DNA of 5,719 nt, from the NCBI GenBank assembly GCA_900770865.1, contig CAAGLU010000261.1:1-5719 (forward strand), read 5' to 3'. The translations under genes were made by a program, and so were the position numbers. The stretch comes from an uncultured Atopobiaceae bacterium (lineage in GTDB: Bacteria > Actinomycetota > Coriobacteriia > Coriobacteriales > Atopobiaceae). A model generated the notes under the pieces. The model was not told the origin of the DNA. It saw only the letters and a program-made list of their open reading frames with translations, and did not search any database. How positions within the stretch are numbered: the stretch's first letter is position 1; each line of letters begins with the position of its first letter. Below are positions 5,576 through 5,719 of this stretch, piece after piece.

Positions 5576-5719
5576 CTACGCCAGGATCTTGGCCTCGAGT
5601 TGGGCCGGCGTGTCAACGATGGTGGTGGCGCCGTGCTCGACGAGCCACTCCCTGTCGCGGAAGCCCCACGAGCAGGACAGGCACGGGCAGCCGCAGTTCT
5701 TGGCCGTCTCGATGTCCAC
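5576..5719 (-). CDS. HAD-superfamily hydrolase, phosphoglycolate-phosphatase-like (C-terminal part)
   Basis: The minus strand is open from the window edge to the TAG complementary to 5576-5578, giving 47 residues. They begin VDIETAKN, which fits the end of HAD motif IV (GDSxxDIxTAKN; the first Asp is outside the window), and continue with the family pattern CLS-SWGFR (14-21) and HGATTIVDTPAQLE (29-42). This pattern is typical of Gph/PGMB-type HAD phosphatases, which remove phosphate from small molecules such as 2-phosphoglycolate or sugar phosphates in the cytoplasm. The aspartyl-nucleophile motif and the cap domain that set the substrate lie outside the window, so the exact substrate is open. 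Four cysteines at 9, 11, 13 and 16 of the fragment are more than usual; most relatives as I recall them have only one around this position. The gene is convergent with the glycosyltransferases and probably not part of their pathway. Confidence 0.82.
   Translation of the reverse strand: MDIETAKNCGCPCLSCSWGFRDREWLVEHGATTIVDTPAQLEAKILA

Overview
This is a GC-rich window, compactly coded on both strands, with GGAGG-type ribosome binding sites and frequent GTG starts. Together with a large DUF6541-like polytopic membrane protein and the style of the HAD-phosphatase tail, this suggests a high-GC actinobacterium. My best guess is the Coriobacteriia (Olsenella/Atopobiaceae/Collinsella-like). That placement is an inference from protein style, not a database match.

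Layout, left to right. (1) Positions 2-79 hold the last 25 codons of an unidentified plus-strand gene. (2) 140-1084 is a complete ribokinase-family PfkB sugar kinase, probably in an operon with that gene. (3) 1039-1110 holds two 29-nt REP-like palindromes in inverted orientation, 14 nt apart. They cover the whole ribokinase/membrane-protein junction and contribute codons to the end of the kinase and the stop codons of both convergent genes. (4) 1108-3141, minus strand, is a 677-residue multi-spanning protein that looks like a DUF6541/GT-C-type glycosyltransferase. (5) 3142-3377 is a divergent intergenic region with only weak promoter candidates. (6) 3378-4502 and 4499-5527, plus strand, are two GT2 (GT-A fold) glycosyltransferases whose ends overlap by 4 nt. 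(7) 5576-5719, minus strand, is the C-terminal end of a HAD-superfamily, phosphoglycolate-phosphatase-like hydrolase, separated from the second glycosyltransferase by a GC-rich hairpin region.

The central part (two cytoplasmic GT2 enzymes divergent from one membrane glycosyltransferase-like protein) reads as part of a cell-surface glycan locus. The GT2 enzymes would build a lipid-linked or surface saccharide at the inner face. The membrane protein may add a sugar from a lipid carrier at the outer face. No flippase, polymerase or sugar-nucleotide gene is visible here, so the pathway is incomplete. The flanking ribokinase and HAD genes look like ordinary sugar and phosphate metabolism.

The most unusual structure is the REP-like pair at 1039-1110. 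I see no transposase, CRISPR array, tRNA, rRNA or prophage gene, and no clear new defence or mobile system.
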